A DNA stretch of 64,000 nt from Muscardinus avellanarius (GCA_963383645.1 OY726569.1:79762211-79826210), one strand, 5' to 3'. Shown: positions 31,403-43,384, counted from the stretch's first letter. Made by a program: numbers and translations. Notes: generated by a model from the sequence alone, not told the origin.

Positions 31403-33184
31403 TCCAGGCACTGTGTTAAATTACCATGAATCTCATTGAATCCCCCTCCCTATCTCATTGAATCCCACAAAGACTATACTGGTTTGCCCACACCAGAAAT
31501 GATTCCAATAGGTAAGAAAACAGGAGAACAGAGGCCAGAGGTGCCTGACCCTCTATTCTTCAAGCAAGCCCTGGGTGTAAGAACCCTAAGGCTAGACCAA
31601 GTGAGTTAATAGGCTGTGAAATTCACAAGGCCAAGCATTTGTTCCTTTGGGGAGGTTCCACACAGGCTGCTGTTAATGGCACCATCTGATCCCAGCAGCT
31701 TCACACCTCCCTTGGTGTAAAAGTCCTTGGGGGTACAGGACTGTCACAGCTCCCAGAACTTTCTTTGCAGAAACTGGCACAAGCCATCCAAGGAGAGGCG
31801 CAGTGGAGGTGGGGGAGGGCGGAGTTTTAGCTCCTCTCCCTTCTCCTCTTCCCCTCCTGCCCTCACTGCCTCAGTTCGAGGGAGGCAGGGCTTGGGCCTG
31901 GCCAGAAGTCGCCCCAAGGAGAACTGGAGTTCGGTGTCCATCTCTCAGCCAAGGACAAGCTCCTCTCCTAGGCTGGCCTTTTGAGATGAACAGAGGAAAG
32001 AAATCACACCGTGTCACCAAGAATCAAGAGCTGCTCCCTGTGTATATGGTAGTCTACAAAGGCTCGTGCAACTTCTGGAACGAGCGGAAAGGACGGACCT
32101 TTGGGGCTCTGGAAAAGCTCTGGCACCGATTGGCCATGCAGCGTGGCCCTCTCTCCAGTCCTGTCTCAGTTTGGACCATACTTTTCTTTTCTCAGGCCCA
32201 ATCCTCCCTTCACTATTCATTTAAAACACTTCCTCTCTCTCAAAGTCAGCCTGCTTTGGGGTAATGAACACGTACATGACATATATGTATTAAAAACCGT
32301 GTAAATATAAAGCCATGCTACCACAGTGGGCAAGACAGATTGACAAAGCTCCTGTCCTCTTGGGGTTTATAATCCAGTGGCAGAATAATTTATTCAGCCC
32401 ATGCCCCAGGCTCAGTTCTGAGTTCTCAGGATGTCCTGGTTTAGCCTTTAACCTATGTATCAGAAACACATACACAGCTTTTTAGAGTTATAAAAATGTA
32501 GTGCAACCATCCAGAAGACCCCCCCCCCATACATATCAACCCACTAAAATATCCTCTCTTCCTATTTTATCCTGGGGGCTGTGTTTCTGTGCTGTGAACA
32601 CTAGGGCTTCGAACAGACTTTTTCTGCTTGTTCGGTGACTGAGACTACAGCCAGTGAACAGGGGCCGTCTGTTCCAGAGGCGTAGACACTGGAGGAAAAA
32701 GCCTTCCTCCTCCTGCCCCCCTCCAGGATTGTGGTCTGAGCCTCTGGGGGCACAGAGTTGGCAGGTGGGAGGATAATGGTCAGTCTCCATAAACACCCCC
32801 AGCTCCTCCTGCAGGGAGTCCGTGCTACTCTGGGAATGTCTGTGTGGTTTGGACAAGCATCCCAAGCTTTCTGTCTTTTGTTATGATACTATCAGCTGTT
32901 TCTTCATACTTCAGGGTTTGCACGTCATTGTTTATACTTCGCAGCACGAAGCTCTGTGAGCCTGAGTACACAGGAGGCCACCAAATGTTGGAAGAGGAGG
33001 AGGAGGTGCGAGGACGCAGATCTTTGCCTAGTTTGCCCGTGTGGGAGCTGGATTCTTATTGCACCTAGGAAATTGGTCAGAGGTTCTGAGCCCGTTCCTA
33101 TGTGGATGTGATGACAGCTAAGGGGCAAAGTTACGGCTGTTTGGCAGAAAGGGCTCTTCAGTATTAATCTGGCTTGATCTTTCT
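31403..33184. other. 1.8 kb unclassified
   Basis: No repeats recognised. A plus-strand frame at 31803-32264 gains its length from a GTG start and has no known similarity. A run of nine C lies at about 32520. Confidence 0.4.
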
Positions 33185-33285
33185 CTGCTTCGCAGAGAAG
33201 CAGTTTGAAGTTCAGAGAGGTGAGACCACTTACCCTTTGTCACACAGCGAGTGGAAGAGTCTGTAAGCAACTGAGGATGGATGCC
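33185..33285 (-). mobile_element. MIR SINE fragment
   Basis: ttcagagaggtgagaccact followed by tttgtcacacagcgagtgga is a MIR core in reverse. Confidence 0.7.
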
Positions 33286-33391
33286 CATCTCTTAAGACTA
33301 CATTTCTATCCTCATTTTCCATCCAATCCATCTATGGTGATTCAGCTTTATACAGATACCTGTCTGCAGTTTTATTGTCAAATGCACATTA

Positions 33392-33626
33392 AAAAAAAAG
33401 TCGAGCCAGGCGTGGTGGCGCATGCTTGTAATCCCAGCATTCGGGAGGCTGAGACCGGAGGATCGCAGTTCTCAGACAGCCTCAGCTACTTAGTGAGGCC
33501 CTCCGCAACTTAGTGAGACCCTGTTTCAAAATAAAGAATAAAAAATAGGGCAGGAAGAAATGTAGCTTGGAGGTCAAATGCCCCTGGGTTCCATCCCCAG
33601 ACCCGCAAAAAAAAAAAAAAGTTGAG
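33392..33626 (+). mobile_element. B1-dID SINE, type I, with TSD
   Basis: An A run followed by gtcgag (to 33404) and an A run followed by gttgag (to 33626) flank a full copy. Confidence 0.9.
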
Positions 33627-33775
33627 CTGGTGTGGGAGGCTGAGACAAGAGGATCACAGATTTGTGGCCAGCCACAGAAATTTAGTGGGACTGTTTCAAA
33701 ATAAAAAATAAAATAGGACTGGGGTGTATCTCAGAGGTAGAATGCACCAAAACAAACAAACAAACAAACAAACAG
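33627..33775 (+). mobile_element. truncated B1-dID SINE with (CAAA)n tail
   Basis: The B1 5' end and part of the ID half are missing; the tail is a CAAA run from about 33749. Confidence 0.8.
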
Positions 33776-34187
33776 AAGTATTCTTAGTAGTCTGAAAGGA
33801 AAAGAATATAATATTCTTCAATGCCTAGGTCACTTCTTGGTGGGATCTTACAACCCAATGCTCCTGAGTGCAAATCCTAATACAGCAAGTCTGATCTTGT
33901 TACAGCAAACTGTGCTTCAATACCTGATCTAGTTCTCATATCCTGGAACTCTTTGTGGGATATGTATATGTATGTGTGTGTGTATGTGTGTGTGTGCACG
34001 CATGTATGTGTGTATGTGCTCAAAAGGTATTTTTCTTACAATAGTACTTGTTGCATCCATGTTTCAAGTGAACATAGAAGAGACCATTTCTGGAAGAATC
34101 TGTCCTTTAGATGCTCAAGCATCGTTCACGGCCAGTGGTAGTCAGTGTTCCCAATTTTTGGTTTTCAAACATGTAGGTGTTTCACAG
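33776..34187. other. unclassified, with a TG/TATG tract
   Basis: A TG-rich microsatellite at about 33960-34018 is the only recognised element. Confidence 0.5.
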
Positions 34188-34635
34188 AATTCTTACTGCT
34201 GTGACTCAAAATACCTGATGACCACAACTTAGAGGAAGGAAGATTTATTTGCTCACAGTTCTGGAGATTTCAGAGGGTTCAGTCCACATTAGGCTGGGTG
34301 AAGTCTGTGGAGCTCAGGGCATGGAAGGAAGAGAGGGCAGGAAGCAGAAAGAATGGAGGGACTCTGTTCTCACATCAGGGAGACTGGAAGCATAGAGAGA
34401 GGGTGAGAAGGTGGCCCATAAATATATTCTCCAAGGCCATGCTCTCAGTGACCCATCTCCTCCAGTCACACTTTACCTGCCTACCTTACCTCCCAAGAAA
34501 TCCATTAACCCACTAATGGATTTATCCACTGATGAGATCAAAACACTCAGAATTAAGTCATTTCACCTCTGAACATTTTTTCATTGATACATGAGCTGTT
34601 CCAGGAGACATTCTATATCTAAACCATAATAGTAG
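34188..34635 (-). mobile_element. MaLR/MT-type LTR
   Basis: It runs from ctgctgtgactcaaaatacc through acaacttagaggaaggaaga to ctatatctaaaccataatag. It is the better-kept relative of the LTR at 11925. Confidence 0.7.
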
Positions 34636-35018
34636 GTAATGTTGGATATAAAGTCCCTAACTTTCTGTATCAGAAGTTCAATTATAAAGTGATTATTGGA
34701 ATTGGGGATACACTTTCTCGTAACAACAGTATTATAGATAGTTGATACAAGGCTTAAGTTAATCCTTGAAACTTGTATATCTCCATACATAGATGAAATA
34801 CTGCCTATGTGGAATGAATGCAAGTGCTTTTGTCTCGCCATTGTTACTTAAATAGAAAACTATAAGACTAAATACAAAATTGTTTTTAATTATCACAAAT
34901 GCTGGTGGTAGGAGTGAGCAGCTTCTACTGGAAGTGGTAAGGAACTTTGTGAAGATTCTAAATGCCACGTGGAGATATTCTAGGGGCTTTGGGTGTTGAT
35001 GGTCTGGCTCTTGAGCAT
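34636..35018. other. unclassified AT-rich sequence
   Basis: No gene or repeat recognised. Confidence 0.4.
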
Positions 35019-35019
35019 G

Positions 35020-35437
35020 ATTTTTTTATTTTTAAGTGGCATTTTCCCCTCTGAGCTATACCCCTAGCCCTATTTTTTCTTTGTTTGTTTGTTTTTAGGT
35101 GGTACTAGGGTTCCTGGAAACCCCTCTATCTCCGGGCTACACTCCCAGACCTATTTTATGTTTTTTTAAATTTGGAAACAGGGTCTCTTATGCCAGCAAG
35201 AGTGGCTTTGAACCTGCGCGATCCTCCTGTCTCCTCCTCCCAAGCGCGGGGATTACAAGCGTGCACCACCATGCCTGGCTCCCCAGCCTTATTTTTTATT
35301 ATTGATTTTGAAACAGGGTCTCACTGAGCTGCAAAGGGCCTCACTAAATAGGGGCTGAGGCTGTCTTTGAACCATGATTCTCCTGTCTCAGCCTCCCAAA
35401 TGCTGGAATTACAAGTGTGTGCCACCACGCCCAGCTT
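35020..35437 (-). mobile_element. outer B1-dID SINE, type I, split in the linker
   Basis: The ID half at 35020-35078 and the linker plus B1 half at 35281-35437 enclose a type III SINE of the same orientation. Confidence 0.85.
35062..35297 (-). mobile_element. B1-dID SINE, type III, nested, with TSD
   Basis: ccctagccctatttttt (35062) and ccccagccttatttttt (35281) differ at two positions and are outer-SINE sequence. Confidence 0.9.
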
Positions 35438-38296
35438 GAGCATGGTTAATTTGGTGTTAACATTTATGGTGTTCTCTCTCTACGGCATCATTAGCACTGT
35501 CATTTGAGTTGATCAAGTGTGACTAGGGCTTGGAATTGTGCTTACAAAGGAATAAAGTGGAAAAAGAAACTGACATTTTTTCTCTTGAAATCACTAGGTA
35601 TATGTCAGAATAAAGGAAAGGAAGGAACTGCCTGCATAGGCTAGTAGGGATGCCCTAGAGACTGTAGGTCTCCTGGTAATTACATTTTGTGGGGCAGGGA
35701 ATAGAAGCAGAAGAGATCTGCTTCCAGATATACAGGCTCACCCATGTAGCTCAAGCCCCATGATAGGACAGAGCCTGCGCCCTCCTTGTTTCTGATGCAA
35801 GTGAAAGAGAGCCACCCAGAGTTAGGGTTCCAGCACCACTCAGGTAGCCCAATCCCATGTGCTCCCATGAAGAAATATCCTGTTGGCCAGAGGAGTAATC
35901 TCCTTGCTCTCCCATCCTTTCAGAATCCAGATGTAGCCAACTCAGAACAACTCTGTAGATGAATGGTGTCATCATTCAGGACATCTGGTCAACCCAATAT
36001 GTTTAGGGACTAGGGAGAAGACAGGGAAGTAGATGGGCAGAGGGGTTGGAGAGCACCCTACAGGGGGAAGACAGAGTCTGGAGCAACTAAGGGGAACTTA
36101 GAAAATTTCAAGTGAGGCATGAGCTCCCCTTGTCTAAAGACCCCAAATGATAAAGTAAGAAGAGGAAAGGACTCGCCACTGCAAGTCTTCCTTGAAAGAT
36201 AATAAAGGGGATGGAGATGAAAGGTGATCACTTCCCTGTACTGTCCATCAGGGACATTGACCCTACCCATGGCTTGGCTGAAGTCAAAGCAAATGGAGTG
36301 GTGTTTACCTGGCATGGCAGCTAGGAGGAAGCAACCACAACTCACTGCACTCATGGTGCTTACAAATACTTGGTTTGGAGACATGAGTTGATGTAGACTG
36401 TCTGAAGGTTACACAGTCTTCCCATTTCTTCTGAAAGTTGATCTTTAAATCACATCAACTGCCAGTCTGAAAACTGTGGTTTCAGTCTCCTGTGGAAATA
36501 CTTTAAAGAAATTCTACTTTATTAAGAAGCTATCAGCTTACATTGAGGGATGTTTTAGGAGACAATATTATAGGACTCCTTGCCATACTTATGGCAAGAG
36601 TATTGGTTTTTTTTTTTTTTATGAGGATCAATGTAAGAAATCTCTTAGGTCTTAAGTTAGGACTAGTTTTGCTTCTCTTAAATGCCTAGCTTTTATTTTA
36701 TGGGCCATATAATGGACACTGTCTCCCTCCTTCCTCTTTTTGTTGTTGTTTTGTTTGTTATTGCTTTACATGCTCGGAAGTGCATCTTCAAATCTGTAGC
36801 TGCATCTTGAGCAAATGTACAGACCCTCACTACCTACAGAACTGAGAATTTACTCTTAGTTTCTTTATCTTATTTTTTCTTGTTTTTTTTTTAATTTCCC
36901 CTGTTTTTTAATTTTCTCACTTACCTGTTTTTTGCTTTCATTATATCGGATGCATTTTTTAAAAACCCATCTCAAATTATTTTGGGAGCAAGATGGCTAA
37001 ATAAATAAATACAAAGGTGGTGATGGGCACTGGCTTACCGAATCCAGTTGCTGAGCGTGGTTGGGTAGCTTTGAACAACGGGCTATTCATAAGTACAGGA
37101 AATTTGCAAGACTGATGTTAGAAACTCTGGAAGTACCTGTACTATTTATAGTTGCATTTTTAAACAAATTCTTGAATCTGAGCGGTGAATATGTGCCATT
37201 CTAACTGGAAAGGCAATCACTGAATTCCTTAGTAGTCCATTTGGCTATGGTGTGGAAGTACCTCTACGATCAGGGGAGCAAGCAGCTGGTGATTTGTTTC
37301 ATCTGAGCAGAGTTGTTTTCTTTTTAAGGTTAATTTCTGTGTGTACCCATTCAAAGATCAGAGTCCAAATACTTAATCAGAACCACCAATTTTGCAAATC
37401 CTTAGCTAGTCTTTGACTAGATTTGCCAACCACCAAGTACTAAAGAAAGCAAAACAAGAAATAGAAGCAGACCCTTATAAAATACATGGCGTATCAAACA
37501 TAACCTTTTTTTTTCCTCGAGTTAGCACTCAACACTGAACCCAGTTCCTTTTCAAATCATCCCTTTCTCTATAACTGGTAAAAACAACAAAAAAAAAAAA
37601 AACAAAAAAAAAACAGAACAAAACCCCAACACAACCAGAGGCTAGGAATGACCTGCGTGGGGCGAAGAAGGGCATTTGTTTTCTAAGTGCCTCAGTCTAA
37701 GCATGCTTTCCATTTGTCCACGTATTATTTAGACAAAAGAAGAAACATCTGCTGGGCACCGCCCCTACCTGTGCTCAGATGGTCCAGGGTAGGGTCAGCT
37801 CAGTGCCCCCAGGGGGGCGGGCAGGGGGAACTTATGGAAGTGATTCATAGGCTTCCTTGGCCTCTTCCCTTTGGGGAACTGTGAAGAGGTCCCCCTTCCT
37901 TTGGCCACCTTTTCCAATGAATCCTGACTCTCATCTGCGTAGAGCCAATGATATAAAAAAGGTTTTCTGATACAGATATCAACAGTGCAGAAAATCAGAG
38001 GGGAGTTTAAAGCCCATTATATTTGTAAAGAAAATACTTATAACTTTTGAAAGAACATTTTCATTCCAATTTTCCCTTTATAATATATTGAAATAATAAA
38101 TACATATGTAACCATGTGTGCTTTAAAAAGAAAGTCCCTCTGGGGTGCAGTTGGATAGGAAGAATAACATCTAATGTTCTATAGCATGGCAGGGTAACTT
38201 ATATTGGCAACGAGTAATTGTTTATTTTAAAGCTAATAGAGAGGAATTTGAATGTTTCCAGAGAAATGACAAGAGTTTGATCTGAGTTTTACACAT
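35438..38296. other. 2.9-kb stretch with no recognisable repeat
   Basis: This is the longest stretch free of SINE, MIR, L2, L1 or LTR text in the window. It is AT-rich from about 36470 on, with an A-rich run at 37580-37625. The minus-strand ATG frame at 36058-36384 (108 codons) resembles no protein I know, so no gene is called. Confidence 0.5.
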
Positions 38297-38538
38297 TAGG
38301 TACATGTTGTTGTTTTGGTTTTTTTCCAGTACTGGGGATGGAACCCAGAGGCATTCTACCTCCGAGCTACAACCCCAGCCCTATTTTTTATTCTTTATTT
38401 TGAAACAGGGTCTCACTGAGTTGCAGAGGACCTCACTAAGTAGCTGAGGCTGTCTGAGAACTGCAATCCTCCTGTCTCAGCCTCCCAAATTCTGGGATTA
38501 CAAGTGTGTGCCACCATGCCAGGCTCTAGGTACATGTT
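38297..38538 (-). mobile_element. B1-dID SINE, type I, perfect TSD
   Basis: taggtacatgtt at 38297-38308 and 38527-38538 flanks a full-length copy. Confidence 0.95.
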
Positions 38539-38850
38539 TTGAACTATCAAATTGTACCCCTTACGGAGTACAGTGTAATTATTATGTGCCAATTTGAAAC
38601 AACTGAAAATAGATTAAGGTTTAAAAGAGAAAGCCCCTCAAAAATGCACTGCAGTTAGCTCTGAGTGGTGGATTCCAGGGGATGGTTTTTCTTCTGTTTA
38701 GCTCTGTGGTCTGATTTTCCCACAACAGATTCAGATAACAATATGGCCGATGCTAAGTGGAGGTCAGTTTTTAGAGTCAGCATGTAAATAATAAAGTCAT
38801 ACCCAGCAAAATTACTCTTGAAGATAATTTCTTTATTAAAATTGCATATA
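38539..38850. other. unclassified sequence
   Basis: Nothing recognisable seen. Confidence 0.4.
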
Positions 38851-39089
38851 CTAGCTGGGCGTGGTGGCGCACGCTTGTAATCCCAGCATTCGGGAGGCTC
38901 AGACTAGAGAATCATGGTTCATGGACAGCCTCAGCTACTTAGTGAGGCCCTCCGCAACTCAGTGAGACCCTGCTTCAAAATAAAGAATAAAAAATAGGGC
39001 TGGGGGTGTAGCTCAGAGGTAGAATGCCCTGGGTTCCATCACAGACCTGAAACAAACAAACAAACAAACAAACAAACAAACAAACAAAC
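38851..39089 (+). mobile_element. B1-dID SINE, type I, with (CAAA)n tail
   Basis: Full copy followed by ten CAAA-type units at about 39049-39089. Confidence 0.9.
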
Positions 39090-39480
39090 ACCAGCATTAC
39101 TTAGCTTTGTGAATAACGAAGTTGTTGCCTTACATTTAGGGGCCAAGATAGATGACATGATATTCATCTTATACATCAGAAACCACTTAAAACTGCCGCT
39201 AGGTGCCAAGCTTTGTAGAATTGAGACCAGCTGTGGGAACATCTGCCCTCTTTTTGCTCATATTTATAGCAGAGTTTGCACTCAGAGAGTGGAATGACTG
39301 GAGGAAATATCTTCGTTCTTCAAATTATTTTGTTTTTCTCTCCCTCTTCCTAGGATGTGGCGTGGGAGCTTCTCTTAAAGCTGGTTGCAAGGCATTTTAA
39401 CTTAGCTTGCATGCTTCAAATCAGTAAAATTAGAAATGTGTCCTAGGATGCATGTATTCCCACTTGGCATAAGATTAAGA
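39090..39480. other. unclassified sequence
   Basis: Nothing recognisable seen. Confidence 0.4.
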
Positions 39481-39484
39481 AAAT

Positions 39485-39532
39485 AGAACACCCCTGGGTT
39501 CAATCTCCAGGGCAAAAAAAAAAAAAAAAAAA
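39485..39532 (+). mobile_element. ID-half fragment with A tail
   Basis: Only the last part of an ID half (cacccctgggttcaatctcc) and about 20 A remain. Confidence 0.7.
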
Positions 39533-39685
39533 ATGAGCCAGACGGGATGGCATACACCAGTAACCCCAGTACTTGAGAGTTTGAGAGGCTGAGACAGAAG
39601 GATCGCAGGTTCGAGGCCAGCCTCAGCAACTTAGCCAGACCCTCAGCAGCTTAGTATGACCCTGTATAAAAATAAGAAATAAAGA
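39533..39685 (+). mobile_element. B1 monomer, first of a three-SINE array
   Basis: A B1 half with an AAAT-type linker. The next SINE begins where its ID half should start. Confidence 0.85.
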
Positions 39686-39886
39686 GCTGGGCGTGGTGGC
39701 GCACATTTGTAATCCCAGCACTTGGGAGGCTGAGACAGGAGGATTGCACAGGTCCGAAGCCAGCCTCAGCTACTTAGTGAGGCTCTTAGCAATTTAGTGA
39801 GACCCTGTTTCCAAATAAAGTATAAAATAGGTCTGGGAATATAGCCTGGAGGTAGAAAGCCCCTGGGTTCCACCCCCAGTAGCACC

Positions 39887-39917
<31 letters not shown>

Positions 39918-39918
39918 A
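39686..39918 (+). mobile_element. B1-dID SINE, type II, A tail over 25 nt
   Basis: Complete type II copy. The words aaagagctggg before and gaaagagctggg after suggest insertion into the preceding SINE's linker end. Confidence 0.9.
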
Positions 39919-40121
39919 AGAGCTGGGCGTGGCGGCGCACGTTTGTAATCCCAGTGCTTAGGAGGCTGAGACAGGAGGATTGCACAGGTCCGATGCCAGC
40001 CTCAGCTACTTAGTGAGGCTCTCAGCAACTTAGTGAGACCCTGTTTCCAAATAAAGTATAAAAATAGGCCTGGGAGTGTAGCCCGGAGGTAGAAAAGCCC
40101 CTGGGCTCCACCCCCAGTACC
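39919..40121 (+). mobile_element. B1-dID SINE, type II, no A tail
   Basis: Complete to cccccagtacc and then stops without a tail, so its 3' end has been lost or joined to unrelated sequence. Confidence 0.9.
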
Positions 40122-41495
40122 TTGGGCTTCTGCCCAAGGACTTTAGAGACTCTGGGAGAGACCAGTGTTCATAGTCTAAGTAAAACAGTGGTAAGCCCTC
40201 CAAAGTGAAAAGGCAGAATTCTATGAGACTGCAACTGAGGCCCTAATTCGGGTCATTTTGGTTCCCTGAAGAGCTGCCATTTAAGTGAGGACTTGAAGGA
40301 CCAGAAAGTGTTAGCCAGAGCCAGAGTGTGGAGGACAGAGCGGGGTGGGAAAGTGAAAGGCATCGTATCCCTTCCAGCCCCTGAAATGCCCCCCCAGGAA
40401 GAGCAGAGGAAGCCCTTGTGAGCTAAAAATAAGTTCCCGAACCTCTGGGGAAAATCCTGTCCCGGGCCCAGGGAGGGCCTCCCAGAGTCGCTCCGTGGCT
40501 TCCCCTCCCAGTTCCACGCTGCACAGGATGTGTGGTGTTGGTGGTCCTCAACCTGGGGCTCCAGGCCCTCCCAGCTAATTTCACCTCCCCGGAGCGTGTC
40601 TCCAGCATGGCTGGGCTCCCAGGCTGGGCGCCCGCCAGTCAGTCTGCCCAGGAAAGGAACTATTTTGGGAATTTTTATGATGGAACAATATTTTTTGGGT
40701 AAACAAACGGAAAGCTGTTAAGCAGCGATGCTCCCTCTTAGCTCCTGGTTCACCTTCTCCACTCAGAGGTGTCACAGAGGTAGCACTGTCCAGCGGGGAG
40801 AAGGTCCCCTGGCTACCCGCCTCCCTACACCCAGCCCATTATTCCTCCCAGGGTAAACATCTACAGAAATCGGTCCGGGAGGCTGTGTCCTGCCTTGGGT
40901 TCCTTGAAAACAAAACCCTTGGTGCAGTTTGGGGCGGTGGAGGTTGGCAAGCCTAATTAACTCCTTCGGGCCGGAGATTGGACTTGGACAGTATATTAGA
41001 GAGGACGTCAGAGGACACCTGCCATATCTCTTCTCAACCCCGCCCCCCAGCACAGGTGAGAGGATAGAGGTCCAGAGAGGGAGTGCCCTTGTGGCTCATC
41101 AATTGCAAATGAGGTTGAAGCTTCATATGGCAGACTCGGCTTTCTTCCCTCTTTTTCGAATGACAAGCTAGGCCAGTGATTAGTTTACCAACCATACACT
41201 CACAGTAAGTCAGGGATGTGCTGGATCCCTGGGTACCAATCCTGATGTCTACTTCACCTGCTGAGGACCAGTCCTTTATCACCTACTGGAGGGACTCTTC
41301 GACCTACCCCCGGCACATGCCTCTCATCAGCCCTGGGAGGCTCGGACTTCCTTGCCAATGGTGCCTCTCTTTGGGGCTGGGGCCACCCTGCCAAGCCTCA
41401 TACCTCCAGCAGCTCATCAGCTCTCATTCTATGCAGGGGCCTCCAAGCTACCGCACCCAACTAGCCTCATTTTCTCAGACCATCCACGGTCCTGT
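40122..41495. other. 1.4 kb mostly unclassified
   Basis: A short L2-like segment in reverse (tttaagtgaggacttgaagg) lies near 40270. The rest is moderately GC-rich with no supported gene. Confidence 0.4.
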
Positions 41496-41496
41496 T

Positions 41497-41692
41497 TGTT
41501 GCACTGAGTATTAAACCCAGGAGTGTTCTACCTCTGAGCAACATCCCCAGCCCTATTTTTTTTTTTTAAACAGAGTCTCACTAAGTTGTGGAGAGCCTCG
41601 CTAAGTTGCTGAGGCTGGCTGTGAACCTGCAACCCTCCTGCCTCAGCCTCCCAAGTGTTAAAATTACAGACATGTGCACCACCATGTCTAAA
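41497..41692 (-). mobile_element. B1-dID SINE
   Basis: ID half, T-rich linker and B1 half, moderately diverged, ending near accaccatgtcta. Confidence 0.85.
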
Positions 41693-41939
41693 GGGTTTCT
41701 TTCCTTTTGAATTGGGTTTCTGGCATTCAAAAACCAAAGGCTCCTGACTATACAAGACTCAAAACTTAAGTGATTTGTTCTCTCTCTCCCTTTCTTTCAG
41801 CCCCAATATTTTATCTGTTGGAGCTTATATCTGTCCCTTCCACTACCTGTACCATTCACTTTCCTGGCCAGATTCTCTGCCTTACACTTGGAGGTGGCCC
41901 TTGGGGGAAGAACTGTGGGATTCGAGCTAGACAGAACTA

Positions 41940-42310
41940 CAGGGAATCCCAATTCCCTCTCTTACTTCTTGGTCATGTGACCTTTGGCTTCTCTGGCCCT
42001 CAGTCTTTTCTTATCTTATCTTTTCTTTTTTTTTGGTGGTACTGGGGTTCCTGGAAACACTTCTACCTCTGGGTTACACTCCCAGACCTATTTTTTATAT
42101 TTTGAAACAGGGTCTCTTAAGCCAGTGAGGCTGGCTTCGAACCTGTGCGATCCTCCTGTCTCCGCCTCCCAAGCGTGGAGATTACAAGCGTGCACCACCA
42201 CGCCCGACGTGGCCCTCAGTATTTTCATCTGTAGAGTGAGACAAATAATCTGTACCCTGCAGGACTATTCTGAGTATGAAAAGAGAAGATGTCTATAAGA
42301 CTTCACTGGG
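41940..42310 (+). mobile_element. MIR SINE, split by a type III SINE
   Basis: ctttggcttctctggccctcagt stops at 42004 and continues at 42221 as attttcatctgtagagtgag. Confidence 0.85.
41994..42220 (-). mobile_element. B1-dID SINE, type III, perfect TSD inside a MIR
   Basis: tggccctcagt at 41994-42004 and 42210-42220 is MIR sequence. The hairpin has one arm mismatch (aagccagt / gctggctt). Confidence 0.95.
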
Positions 42311-42439
42311 GTGGATTGTTATTACTATATAAGAGACGGCTATTACTATTTTTACACTTGCCTCCTTGCTCCACCAGGAAGGGATAGGTGATATATCAAT
42401 ATGGTCTTCAGTTGGGGCTTTAATTATCTTTCTCTGAGC

Positions 42440-42820
42440 CCAAATATCAAATAGGAAGATCTCAGGTTTGAAGCCAACCTCGGCAATTAGTGAGGCTTTT
42501 AGCAATTTAGTGAGACCCTGTTTCAAAATAAAATATTAAAAAGCCGGGCGTGGTGGTGCACACTTGTAATCCCCGTGCTTGGGAGGCAGAGACAGGATGA
42601 TCGCGCAGGTTCGAAGCCAGCCGCGCTGGCTTAAGAGACCCTGTTTCCAAATATAAAAAAGTATAAAATAGGTCTGGGAGTATAGCCCAGAGGCTAGTAG
42701 AAGGAACCCCAGTACCATCAAAATAAATAAATAAAAATAAAATATTAAAAATAAAAGTAGGATTGGGGATATAGCTCAGAGGTAGAATGTCCCTGAATTC
42801 AATCCCCAGCACCAAGGGAG
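42440..42820 (+). mobile_element. outer B1-dID SINE, 5' truncated, split in the linker
   Basis: Part of the B1 half lies at 42440-42524 and the ID half at 42756-42820. A type III SINE sits in the linker. Confidence 0.85.
42525..42751 (+). mobile_element. B1-dID SINE, type III, nested, perfect 18-bp TSD
   Basis: aaaataaaatattaaaaa at 42525-42542 and 42734-42751 is the outer linker. The arms aagccagc cgc gctggctt are perfect. Confidence 0.95.
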
Positions 42821-42879
42821 GGGAAAAAAAGAGATGGAGGAAACCCAAAGCCAAAGGGAAGAAGCCCAGCTCTCAAAGG

Positions 42880-43170
42880 GAGGTCGTACTGCCTTCAGGA
42901 AGCTGGATCCAGAGCATGCTCTCTCTCGTTCTCCTCCCCTTGCCTCTTCTTGGTTTCATTCTTCAGACAGGCTTTCCCCACATTATGAGACTAGTGGTCC
43001 CCTGGCAACTCCACACTCACACCCTCCTGGTAGGAAGGGGCCATTTTCTTGTATAACTTTGGTGGGAAGATCTCAGGAAGGACCCCAATTGGCTGGCCTA
43101 GGTCACCTGCCCATCTCTGAGCCAATCACCATGGTCAGGAGAGTGGAGGACTCTGGGCCTGGGGTTCACG
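42880..43170 (+). mobile_element. old interspersed repeat, copy 2 of 2 in this window
   Basis: ttcttggtttcattcttcag, ccaattggctggcctaggtc and gagccaatcaccatggtcag parallel 20490-20770 in order and orientation. Family name not assigned. Confidence 0.5.
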
Positions 43171-43384
43171 GGCCACCTAGAATGTGCTTCTGGGGACACG
43201 TGGAGCCAGAGCGTCCACACAGTAAAGGAGCATCTGTGAAGAGGAGAAAGGGTTCTGGAAGAGAGATAGCAGATCTCCTCCAGGCCCAGGGGCTGGGAGC
43301 ATGTCGGCGCTATTGATGTTCAGAAGGAAAAATTAGGAGGAGGGTTACTCAGAAATAGTAATGCTAACTGTATCAACAATAATA

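Noticed and set aside
31803..32264. 153-codon plus-strand frame
   Set aside because: Its length depends on a GTG start. The composition is unremarkable and nothing recognisable is encoded.
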